Source: Shiella aurantiaca (GTDB lineage Bacteria > Bacteroidota > Bacteroidia > Cytophagales > Cyclobacteriaceae). Taken from it: a stretch of 64,000 nucleotides of DNA. Under the pieces are notes generated by a model. The model saw only the letters and a program-made list of their open reading frames with translations. It was not told the origin of the DNA and made no database searches. Positions 27,378-37,800 of the stretch are shown piece after piece. Both the position numbers and the translations under genes were made by a program. The DNA is taken from assembly GCA_030412945.1 (NCBI GenBank), contig JAUHJS010000003.1, positions 63,507 to 127,506 of the forward strand, written 5' to 3'. Each line of letters starts with the position of its first letter. Positions within the stretch are counted from its first letter, which is position 1.

Positions 27378-30300
27378 ATGAGGTTTGTTAAAACGATTTT
27401 TCACCTAGGACTTTTGCTACTGCCCGCAGGGCTGATGGCGCAAGATTGGCAAAAGCAGCTGGATTCAGCACAAACAATGGCCTTGAAGGCCGATAATAAA
27501 GAGAAAACCATTGCCTTAATTCAAGAAGTGCTAGATGGAGTTTCGCCCAAAGAGCCACTTTACGCAAAAGCCGCTTTGGCTTTAGCGGATTTTTACCTTT
27601 ATGCTGAGGAGAATAAAAAGGCTTTGGAGTGGCTAGAGCAAAATAAACAATTAAGTAAAGGAGATTTTAAGGCTTCCTACGACTTGCTCATGGCCCGGAC
27701 AGGTTTGGTTACAGGCAACTATCCTTTGGCCAATGAACTGGCTGAGCAACTGAATACGCAAAGCCGAAAAGACTTAAACCCCAAAGAATTGCATGAGCTG
27801 CGCTATGTATTGGCCAAAATTGCCTACACCAATGGTGATACGCCTCTTTCCCTTCTTTATTATGATTCCATTCGATTAGATAGAAATCAAGCCGATTGGC
27901 GGCTTCTTTATAAAACCCTCAATTCCATTGCCATTGGCTATTCCGTATTAAGTCTTGCTACCAAGGCGGAAGATTTCTATCAGCAGGCACTTGACCTTGC
28001 GCAAGAAAAGGGAGATAGCCTTCGGATAGTCTCCATTTATATCAATATGGGTACTACCCGATATGTGCAGTACGATAACTACCGGGCTCTGGAGTATTTT
28101 AAAAATGGAGGGGCCATGATGCAGCGCTTGTCTCCTAACAATCACCATGCATTGGGTTCGGTGTATAATAATATAGGTTCGGTGTATGCTAGTCTGAAAA
28201 TGTACGATTTGTCTATTGAATACACCCGAAAAGGACTGGCGCATAAAGTGCAAGCAGTAGGTGAAAGCCATCCGGTAATGGGCTTGTATTATGATAATTT
28301 AGGTTCGGCATATTATCATTTAAAAAAGTATGATTCTGCCTTGCTGTACCTCAATCGAGCTCGGAAGGTTTTTGAAGATCTTGGGATTCGTTCGCACATC
28401 TATGCGGGGGTGCTTTTTCATGAAGGCAGGGTGCGTGCTGCCCAAAAGCAATGGGATAAGGCAGAGGTATTGTTTGAAGAGTCGATGCAGCTATACATCG
28501 AAAATTTTGGCGAGCAAGACTACTGGGTAATGTACGGCTGGATAGAGTTATCCAAACTGGCGACTGCGCGCTCGCAAGACAAAAAGGCCATGGATTATGC
28601 GCAAAAGGCTGTTCAATCCATCTATAAAGGAGAATTAGATTTCACCTCCCGCTTTACTTTAAAAACTGACTCCATACTCAATTTATCGGGTATGATGGAG
28701 GCCCTGGCTAATTATGCCTATTTGCGGAAAGTGGCCGCCCGCGATACTCAAGCATTAGAGGAGGCACTCCATGTGTATCAGGAGGCGTTTTTGATAGTAG
28801 ATCAACTCCGGTATTCTTTGCAGGCGGAAAGTTCAATTTTACAAATTGGCCAAGAGGCCAAACAGATTTATGATAATGCCATAGAGGTGGCACTCAATCT
28901 GTATGAAAAAGATAATAATCCTTCTCGATTGGCATTGGCTTTCCAGTGGACCGAGGCCGGTAAATCGTTCACTTTGCAGCAGTCAATTCAAAAGGCGCAA
29001 GCCATGGATTTGGCGGGTATACCAGTGGCTATTTCACGTGAGATAAAACAAAAAAGTGAAGAGGTGCTCAGGCTCAAAAAGGAAATTGAGTATAGTGAAG
29101 AAGAATCCGATAAAGCGAGCTTAGCCCAAAAACTGATGCAGCGCGAGGAAGAATATGCAGCACTCATGCGCCAAATTGAAAAGGACTATCCGGTGTTTTT
29201 TGAATACGGATATGCTAATAAATCGTTAAATATTGAGACAATATCCCTGCCAGCCACCACACTGGTAGAATTTAAAACGGCTGGTACCTCTTTGTTTGTT
29301 TTTGTAAAAAATGAGCAAGGGTTTTACGCCAAAAAAATACCGGTAGGGGAGAAAGACTTAGAGCAAGCCATTAAGGCTTTACAGCAAGGCATAGTGGATA
29401 AGAACTGGGCCGAAGTGGAAACGCACAATGCCCGCTTATATGAATATTTGATCGAGCCCATTGCGCCCTGGCTGCAAGGGAAAGCCCTTTTGATCATTCC
29501 TGATGGTGTATTGTTCAATTTGCCCTTTGATTTGTTAAGGCCACAAGCCGATTCGCCTTATCTGATTAATCGTTTTGCTTTATCGTATCACTATTCGGCC
29601 AGCCTTGCTTTGCGCAATCGCAGCACCTATGCGGCCTCCATGGACAGCCGCAGTGGTTTGGTGATGGCTCCTTTAGTCAACCAGGCATTTGCATTGTCCG
29701 ATTGGCGAGGCGAATCCTTTGGTCGCTTACCGTGGACAGGGGCGGAGGGAAAAGCCGTAAGCCAGGCAGTGGGAGCGCGATTTTTGCAAAATGGAGAAGC
29801 TAGCGAGGCCGTGTTCAAAGCCGAAGTAGAAGAAGCGCAGTTTAGCCATTTGGCCAGTCATGCGTTTTGGAATGTCAGCGACCCCGATCTTTCCTTTGTG
29901 GCCTTGCAGCCCGGTGGGGAGGAAGATGGAAAGCTCCATGCCTATGAAATTTATAATTTGAACGCTGCTAATCGCCTCATTGTGCTTAGCGCATGCAATA
30001 GCGGACGCGGCCAGGTGCTTGATGGGGAAGGCGCCATGAGCTTGGCGCGAGCTTTTAGTTATGCCGGAGCGGGTGGCGTGGTGTTGAGCCTTTGGCCTGT
30101 ATCGGATGAGATTACTGCAGAAATTATGCGGATTTTCTATCAAGAAATGAGCCGAGGGGTTTCGGTAGATCAAGCTTTGCAAAAAGCTAAACTGATTTAT
30201 TTAGAAAACAGTGATGCCAAAGGCCGTGAGCCGTATTATTGGGCGGCTTGGCAATATATCGGTCAGCCCCACGAGGCTCTTTTCCCTAATCGAACTTATG

Positions 30301-30392
30301 AATTGGGCTGGATTTCGGCCATCATAGGCCTAATGGTGCTTTCTTTAGGCGTGTGGCGCTTCTTTATTGCCCGATCGAATCGTAGAGCGTAG
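27378..30392 (+). CDS. TPR-CHAT protein, probable periplasmic caspase-like protease
   Basis: A 1004-residue protein: signal peptide (about 1-21), TPR repeats (about 40-450), a coiled-coil segment (about 555-610), a CHAT domain (about 690-965) and one C-terminal membrane helix (about 975-996) followed by basic residues. The caspase-type catalytic pair is visible as H828 in LASHAFW and C873 in LSACNSGRG, followed by the family block GEGAMSLARAF and GVVLSLWPVSD. CHAT domains are clan CD cysteine proteases related to separase and caspases. The topology puts the protease body in the periplasm, tethered by its C-terminus. It converges on the sigma/anti-sigma pair (29 bp overlap with the anti-sigma gene). 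Its substrate is unknown; the neighbouring anti-sigma factor is a candidate. Confidence 0.85.
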   Translation: MRFVKTIFHLGLLLLPAGLMAQDWQKQLDSAQTMALKADNKEKTIALIQEVLDGVSPKEPLYAKAALALADFYLYAEENKKALEWLEQNKQLSKGDFKASYDLLMARTGLVTGNYPLANELAEQLNTQSRKDLNPKELHELRYVLAKIAYTNGDTPLSLLYYDSIRLDRNQADWRLLYKTLNSIAIGYSVLSLATKAEDFYQQALDLAQEKGDSLRIVSIYINMGTTRYVQYDNYRALEYFKNGGAMMQRLSPNNHHALGSVYNNIGSVYASLKMYDLSIEYTRKGLAHKVQAVGESHPVMGLYYDNLGSAYYHLKKYDSALLYLNRARKVFEDLGIRSHIYAGVLFHEGRVRAAQKQWDKAEVLFEESMQLYIENFGEQDYWVMYGWIELSKLATARSQDKKAMDYAQKAVQSIYKGELDFTSRFTLKTDSILNLSGMMEALANYAYLRKVAARDTQALEEALHVYQEAFLIVDQLRYSLQAESSILQIGQEAKQIYDNAIEVALNLYEKDNNPSRLALAFQWTEAGKSFTLQQSIQKAQAMDLAGIPVAISREIKQKSEEVLRLKKEIEYSEEESDKASLAQKLMQREEEYAALMRQIEKDYPVFFEYGYANKSLNIETISLPATTLVEFKTAGTSLFVFVKNEQGFYAKKIPVGEKDLEQAIKALQQGIVDKNWAEVETHNARLYEYLIEPIAPWLQGKALLIIPDGVLFNLPFDLLRPQADSPYLINRFALSYHYSASLALRNRSTYAASMDSRSGLVMAPLVNQAFALSDWRGESFGRLPWTGAEGKAVSQAVGARFLQNGEASEAVFKAEVEEAQFSHLASHAFWNVSDPDLSFVALQPGGEEDGKLHAYEIYNLNAANRLIVLSACNSGRGQVLDGEGAMSLARAFSYAGAGGVVLSLWPVSDEITAEIMRIFYQEMSRGVSVDQALQKAKLIYLENSDAKGREPYYWAAWQYIGQPHEALFPNRTYELGWISAIIGLMVLSLGVWRFFIARSNRRA

Positions 30393-31104
30393 TGGCCTTT
30401 TGGGCATAATAGGGGTCAGACGATTTTTTTATTTCTTCCAATACCTGCAGGCTGCGCTCGGTATCTCCGGTTTTGAGCCAAGCCAAGGCCAGGTACCATC
30501 CGGCCACGGTTCCGTACTCAGGGTCTTTGGCCTGAAAGGCCGCTTGCAAATATACAATGGCCGAAGGGGCTTGATCATTCTCTAAAAAGGCTAATCCCAG
30601 ATAGGTTCTCACGGCTAAGTTTTGCGGGTTTTTGCCTAACTCTTCTTTTAACTTTGCAATGGCCAGCGGGTAATCGCCTGCTTCATAGGCCTGCATGGCC
30701 AGGGCCAAAGTGTGCTCAGGATGAATGTCTTCCCCGCGGGTTTGGCTGGTGAGGTGATTAGGGTAATGCGCATAATAAGCCGTATATAACTCAATGGGGC
30801 TGGCATTTTTCTGCTGTAAGAAAAAATAGGCAATACCCACCGCGGCCAGCACTACCACTGCTGCTGCATAGCGATACCAAGTTTGGATAAAACTTTTTTG
30901 GCTGCCTTTGGCTTCCCATGCGGCCATTTCCGATAAGAGTTGCTGGCGGTTATGCGCTTGTATGCCTTTGTGTATTTTTTGCATTTCTGCCCATTCCTTA
31001 GCCAATTCAGGTTTCTCAGCACATTCTATTTCAAATTGCCTTTTCTCCGCCTCGCTCAGCTCATTTCTCAGATAGGCATCTATACGTTCCTGATACTTTT
31101 CCAT
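30364..31104 (-). CDS. transmembrane anti-sigma factor candidate with periplasmic TPR domain
   Basis: Start chosen at the ATG at 31104, four bases after the sigma-factor stop, giving 246 residues. An upstream start at 31131 would add nine residues and overlap the sigma gene. Residues 1-75 are a charged helical region (IDAYLRNELSEAEKRQFE) of the kind found at the cytoplasmic end of Bacteroidota anti-sigma factors, without a zinc-binding HxxxCxxC motif. One membrane helix spans about 79-96. Residues about 115-246 hold TPR-like repeats, expected in the periplasm. It lies directly downstream of an ECF sigma gene, the usual place for its inhibitor. The TPR domain could be the sensor or an interaction surface for the TPR-CHAT protein encoded opposite. 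Confidence 0.75.
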   Translation of the reverse strand: MEKYQERIDAYLRNELSEAEKRQFEIECAEKPELAKEWAEMQKIHKGIQAHNRQQLLSEMAAWEAKGSQKSFIQTWYRYAAAVVVLAAVGIAYFFLQQKNASPIELYTAYYAHYPNHLTSQTRGEDIHPEHTLALAMQAYEAGDYPLAIAKLKEELGKNPQNLAVRTYLGLAFLENDQAPSAIVYLQAAFQAKDPEYGTVAGWYLALAWLKTGDTERSLQVLEEIKKSSDPYYAQKATTLYDSIGQ

Positions 31105-31108
31105 AGTC

Positions 31109-31678
31109 TTAGGGCATTTGAATCGACACAAGTTTTTCTTTCAGATAGGCCAAACAGCGCACTTTTTGGCTTTTTACCACTTCTTTATTTTTATACTGTA
31201 GCCTTTGGCTGATTTGTTCGATGCTGAGATTATCATAATAAAACAAAGAAAGCAGGCTTTTGCAGGGTTCTTTTAGTTGTTCCAAGGCTTGGGCCACTTG
31301 CTTGGTATTGTCAGGCACTTCCGGATCGGCTACTCCCTCTTCTTCCAGATACCATTGTATGCGCTGCTGATGATTGAGATGGCGCTCATTGGATTTAAAT
31401 TTTTTCAAGGCTAGGTTTTTCCCAATCCCAAATACATAGGTGGCCGGACTGCTGCTTACTGTGTTGGTTTTTCCTTGCATAATATTCTCATACAAAATCA
31501 CAAAAGCTGCCTGATAAATATCCACCGCTTCTTCTTCCGCCATACCAAACTCTTTGTACAGCCAGCGGATAAATTCGCCTCGCTTATCGGTGTATAGTCG
31601 CTCAAAACCCGCTTTGTGGCCTTTTAATAGCCCTTGGGCCAATGCGCGGAATTCGGGGTGCAGCTCTTTTGCTTCCAT
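31109..31678 (-). CDS. ECF-type RNA polymerase sigma factor
   Basis: A 189-residue sigma-70 family protein. Region 2 (about 20-95) includes DIYQAAFVILYENI and the -10-recognition area around YVFGIGKNLALKKFK. A region 4 helix-turn-helix (about 125-175) contains LLSLFYYDNLSIEQISQRL and NKEVVKSQKVRCLAYLK. It forms a two-gene operon with the transmembrane anti-sigma candidate. It is divergent from the giant adhesin gene at 31882 (203 bp gap), which is a natural target. No housekeeping-type TAnnTTTG element is obvious upstream, consistent with autoregulation from its own promoter type, though that is not shown. Confidence 0.88.
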   Translation of the reverse strand: MEAKELHPEFRALAQGLLKGHKAGFERLYTDKRGEFIRWLYKEFGMAEEEAVDIYQAAFVILYENIMQGKTNTVSSSPATYVFGIGKNLALKKFKSNERHLNHQQRIQWYLEEEGVADPEVPDNTKQVAQALEQLKEPCKSLLSLFYYDNLSIEQISQRLQYKNKEVVKSQKVRCLAYLKEKLVSIQMP

Positions 31679-31881
31679 TAGTACGATGAAGGCCGTGGGG
31701 TAAACAGTTTTTCAGACAGAAATCAAGGAAAAAAAAATTAATAAAGGAAGTGTTTACCTCAATTAAACTCGGGTACTAAAGGATACTAATCACAAAAAAA
31801 TGAAAAAATATGACCCCAAAAGTACCAATTGTTTTTTCCAGTAAACCCATCAAGTACACAATCCTTACCCCTAAACCCTAA

Positions 31882-34800
31882 ATGAAAATGACAAAGTACC
31901 TATCATTCGCCATTTGGTCTATTCTGCTAATACTAGCTAGCAGTTTAACTGGCTGGGCACAAACTGCCCCCGGTGGTGTCCGAAGTATTAATTATGCCCG
32001 TATTGGTCCTGCACCTATTATCAGGGACATGCATGTGGACACGCAAGGCAATATTTTCGTTGCTGGCATATACAATGGTGATAATCCGCCTACCTTAGAT
32101 CCATTCACCTCTCAATTACCTGAAGCTAGTGCCGATGGCGTTTGGGATGTTTACGTAGCTAAATACGATGGAGCCGGAGTTTTGCAATGGTTGCGCTCTG
32201 GTGTGAGCGAAAGTGCGGAGCTGCTCAATGTGAGCGATATAGCCGTAGATGCCAGTGGCAATGTGTATGTTTCCGGTACTGTGCGGGGCGATTACGCCCG
32301 TTTTTATGATGCCGATGGAAGTTTTCAAGTACAAGGTTCGGCTTTCAATAGTGTATATAGTAATGGTGCCTATGTGCTCAGATACACAAGCAATGGAGAA
32401 ATAAGCCATATCTGGAACAAGCATTTTGAAGGACAAGCCGGAAGCTATTCGGCTATGGCCATGGTGCTCAATGGTTCTGATATTTATGTTGCCGGACAAG
32501 AAACAGGCAATACCCGTGCTTATATTGCTAAGTTGAATACGTCTTTGGCAGAACAATCTTACAACCCTATCGGTACGGGAAATATTGAGCCGCGAGATAT
32601 GGTTAGAGATGCAAACGGAGCATTTTACCTTACCGGAAGTGTAAAAAGTACTGTCAGCTTGGGCGGAAGTCAATTTACCGCCACAAGCCAAGGCGATGTG
32701 TATGTGGCTAAGTATAGTTCAGCCTATACCTATTCCTGGGGATTTCAGGTGTCGAGTCAAGCTAGTACGGAGTATGGTACCAGTATAGCAGTAAATGCCA
32801 ATGGCGATGTATTCTTATTGGCTCAGGTAAATGGGCTAGCCACTACTATTATAAATAAATATAACAGCATGGGTAATCTTCAAGCAGGCAATATTAGCTT
32901 AAGTGCCACAGGCACTTCTCCCTACGTAAAAGGAGAGAAACTCTTGATTGATAATGATGGGAATCTCTTTGTGTTGGGAAGATTTCGCGGTACCTCCGAC
33001 CTCGATCCGGGTGCGGGTACTACCACTGTTTCTGATGCCAACGGAGGATATTTTTGGGCAGGTTATACCAATTCGCTAGCCTTTTCATGGCGAAGCCCTG
33101 CCTTATGGAACAATAGTGTAAATACTTCTATTACAGGGTTTTTCGATTCATTTAATAAATACCACGTAGCGTTTCACTATGATTATTCAGGAAATCAAAA
33201 TGGATACTTGGCTTCCTATAGTTTCGAATCTGACCGTACCGCCCCAGCCTTTACCAACCGTAATCCGGCTGATGGCAGTAGTAATGTGGCTCGGAATGCC
33301 AATTTAGAAATTACATTTAATGAAGCAGTTCAGGCATCGCCCAGTGCTAGCATTTCTATAAAAAACTATTCCACTAATGAGGTAATAGAAAGCTTTACCT
33401 TGCCTTCGCCTCGGGTTAGTATAGTCGATAATGTAGTAACGATTGATCCTACTACTGATTTTCCTCTTACCAAAACCGCGCAGCGCTATTATGTAAACTA
33501 CACGGGTTTTAGAGATGCGGCCGGTAATTTTTCTAATGCCATACAAGATAAAAACACTTGGGAGTTTTTAGTGACTTTTGATAATACCGCACCTACCGTT
33601 TCTAGCTTTCTTCCTGCCCAAAACGCTGTAGATGCCTCTGTAAGTCAGAACTTGCAGATTACCTTCTCTGAGCCCGTTTTTGAGATAACAGATGGCTTCT
33701 TCAGACTTTATAAAACCAGCGGAGGTGAATTGATAGAAACCTTTACATTGCCTTCGGCCCGCGTAGTTACCAACGGAAATACGGTTACAATCGACCCTAG
33801 CAACGACTTGGAAGCGGGTACTCAATATTACCTCGGGATTTCCAGCAATACTATGCGCGATGAGGCCGATAATCGGGTGCTGGGTAACCTTAGCTCTTCC
33901 TTTTGGACTTTCACCACAGCCGATGTGGCAGATACGCAAGCGCCTGTGCTGAGCAATCTTTCGCCACTCGACAATGCCACCGAAGTAGCTCCATCTAGTA
34001 ATTTGACGCTTACCTTTGATGAAAATATTAGCGGGGTAGAAAGCAAAACCTTAAGCCTACGCTTGGCCTCCAATAATGGAGTAGTTGAGAATTTTACCTT
34101 GCCCAGTGCGGCTGTTACAATTGAGGCTAATCAAGTGACTATTAATCCGAGTGCCGATTTGGCTTCTTCTATTGGTTACTATGTATTGATAGATGCAGGT
34201 ACTTTTGAAGATGCGGCTGGAAATGATTTTGCTGGTATCGCTAGCACCACGGCTTGGAATTTCACCACAGCGGCCATTGCCGACATAGTAGCGCCCACTA
34301 TTAGTACACTATCCCCAAGTAATGGGGCTGTGGATGTGGCTCTTGATGCCAATCTTCAAATTACTTTCTCAGAGCCTGTAGTTCCCGTTACTGATGGATT
34401 GATTCAACTGATTCGCAAGGCGAGTGGGGGCGTAATGCCCGGATTCAATTATTCGCTTCCTCACCCCAATGTAACAGTAAGCGGCAATGTAGTAACCATC
34501 AATTGGGAAGACGATATGCTCCCTACCGAAGAGTTTTGGGTCTATCTGAAACCAAATTCCTTTGAAGACGCGGCCGGAAATAATGCGCCCGGCTATACTA
34601 CGGAGGCAGGTTGGGCATTTACAACCGTTTTTGTGGAGGATAATACTAATCCAATATTGGTAAATGTAAGTCCTGTCGTGAATGCTACAGGTGTGGCAGT
34701 CAACTCACCTATTCATTTATATTTTTCCGAATTTGTTCAATTGAATGCGGGTGGCACTATTAGCCTGAATTATATAGGTGCCGAAATGCCTATCGAGCAA

Positions 34801-37800
34801 TATACCCTGCCCAGTGATAGAGTATATGTAAGTGGTGCCGAAGTAAGTATCTACCCAACGAATAATTTGCCCAATGGAAAGCAGATTTATCTAAATGTTT
34901 CTAACAATGCTATATCCGATTATCAGCTGAATTATTACGAAGGCGTAAGCGATGCCACCAGCATTACCTTTACCACCGTAGCCTCTGCGGCTCCAACGCT
35001 AACGGCCGTATATCCGAATACTAACAGTACGAATGTGCCTGTGGGTGTGCAACAGATGAAAATGGTGACGAACGAAACGGTGTATGTAAATGAGGCTTCC
35101 GGAGGAAGTGTGGATTTATATACACTAGATGGTACACTGGTATCTTCTTTGACAGCTGCTGAACTCGGTTCCGGATATACGGAGAATTCCTTTTTCTTCA
35201 ATACCATTCTGGCACCTTCTACTACGTATTATATCACCGTAAGTGCTGATTTGTTCCGAACAAACGGTGGAGGAAGTTTTGCCGGGATTTCTGATAATAC
35301 CACCTGGCGCTTTAGCACGCAGTCGGCTGAGGATAGCTATAGCTTGATTAGCAGCTTTAGTCCTGCCCATGGTGCCACCCAAGTGAGTGAAAGTTTGAGC
35401 GAAATCCGCTTGGATTTTACCCAAGAAGTAAATGCGGATTCAGGGAAATTTAGATTAAGAAAGCAGTCGGATAATTCTTTGGTAAAAGAATGGGATTTGA
35501 ATACAGATGTTACCTTCAATTCGGTGGATAACTACGCTATATTCCCGCTTGATATTGTGTTGGAGCCCAATACCACCTATTACATAGATAACTCCTTCGA
35601 TAATTCAGGGAATTATGATCCAGGATTGCTTCTCTACGAGTATGCCTACGATGCAGGCTTGGATATCTATACAGGGGCGTATATAGCCCCTTGGGCTACC
35701 GATTTCTGGACCTTCACTACCGGACAAACCGATAATGTAGCGCCTACTATTGTAAGTGTAACTCCCTCACAAAACACCACTGGGGTATCCATTAATCCGG
35801 AATTTATAATTGAGTTTTCCGAAGAGGTAGTGATAAACGATGCAGGTTTTGACTTTGTAAGGCTTTATATTTTCCCCACCCTTATCGAAACCGTTCAGTT
35901 GAGAAATACCGAATTGGTCACCTTCGAGGGGAATCTCGTGAAGGTGCGCTTTTCAGCCCCTCTTGAGTATTCTACCCAATATTTGTTTGGTGTAACCAGC
36001 CAAATGGTGAAAGACCTGGCCGGAAATCCAAATCAGGCCAATGCTAATATCACCTTTTTCACCGAGGCACATCCCGATACCGATGCACCATTGGTAACTA
36101 GCCTTTATCCAAGCAATGGCGCTAGCAAAGTGCCTTTCGATACGGTATACACCATGCATTTCAATGAATTAATCGCGCTGGACAATAGCGATACTAAGTA
36201 TGTGAAATTATATAATCAGAATGATGAGCTGGTGCACCAAGTCTTGATTAACGCTAGCAATTTGCAAGTAGGCGAGGATGGTCAAAGTGTGACCATGAAG
36301 TTTAATGCCAATGAAGGACAGCAATATTTTAATTTGGGTACTTCGTATTATATTCTGGTAGATGAAGGAGGTATAAAAGATCTATATGACAATCCGCTGG
36401 CGAGTTTGCAAAGTGTTAGCGATTGGGCCTTTACCATCCAAACCCGTGAAGAAGCTTATGAAGTGTATACGGATTTTAGTCCGGCCCGAGGAGCCGTGGA
36501 GGTACCTATTTCCGTAGGGACTTTACAAATGACCTACAATCAACCTGTGGTGAAAAGTGGAAGTGGCGCCTATCGCTTAAAAGATGCCAATGGCAACTTG
36601 ATTAAAGAATGGGCTTCCGATGCGGAGGAGATTGTGGTAAACAATGAGGTGGTAAGCATTACCAATGTGCCGGAACTTGCCTATAGCACTTCCTATTTTG
36701 TGGAGCACGTAGGGCCTTACTCTGCCTTTGGAGGAGACATTACCTGGGGTTCAGTGTATGGACTGAATAGCTTCCGTTTGCTGCACTGGCGCCAAGATGC
36801 CAGCTACTGGACCTTCACTACCGAAGCCGCTCCAAAAGCTGCACAAAGCATCACTTTTGAAGCTTTGCCTACTAAAACTTTTGGCGATGCCGCCTTTGAC
36901 CTAACGGCCACTGCCAGTTCCGGCTTAGAGGTAAGCTATAGCAGTTCGGATGAAACCGTAGCCACTATCAATGGTAGTACGCTTACCATTGTTGGAGCAG
37001 GTACCGCCACTATTACCGCCAGCCAAGCAGGCGATGCCGATTATGAGGCCGCAGCTTCTGTGGGACAAGTATTGACGGTCAACAAGGCTACGCAAAGTAT
37101 CACTTTCAATGCCTTGTCCACTAAAACTTTTGGCGATGCTGCCTTCGGTTTAAGTGCCACGGCCAGTTCCGGGTTAGCGGTGAGTTATAGCAGTTCGGAT
37201 GAATCGGTAGCGACTATCAATGGTACTGCGCTTACAATTATCGGAGCAGGTACCGCCACTATCACCGCTAGTCAGTCAGGCAATGCTAATTATGAAGCCG
37301 CAACTTCTGTGGAACAAGTATTGACGGTCAACAAAGCCAACCAAACCATCAGCATAGAAAGCATAGCCGATAAATCCATCAGCGATGACCCTTTTGAAAT
37401 TATTGCCACTAGCACCAGCGGCCTGAGCCTAAGCTACGCTATTCTCAGTGGCCCTGCCACGATCGAAGGCAATGTAATAAGCCTGAACGGCAGTAGCGGT
37501 ACGGTAGCCCTAGAGGTAAGCCAAGCAGGCAATGCCAATTATAATGCGGCCAGTGCCCAAACCAGCTTTGCCGTGCTAGATGATAGCAAAACCAACCAAA
37601 GCATCACCTTTGCTGCCTTGGAGGATAAAACCTATGGCGATGCGGCCTTCACACTCAGCGCTACGGCCAGTTCCGGCTTGGAGGTAGTGTATAGCAGTTC
37701 CGATGAATCGGTAGCGACTATTTCAGGCAACACGCTTACGATACAAGGAGCGGGAAGTGCCCTGATTACGGCCACTCAAAGTGGAAACGATAGCTTCAAT

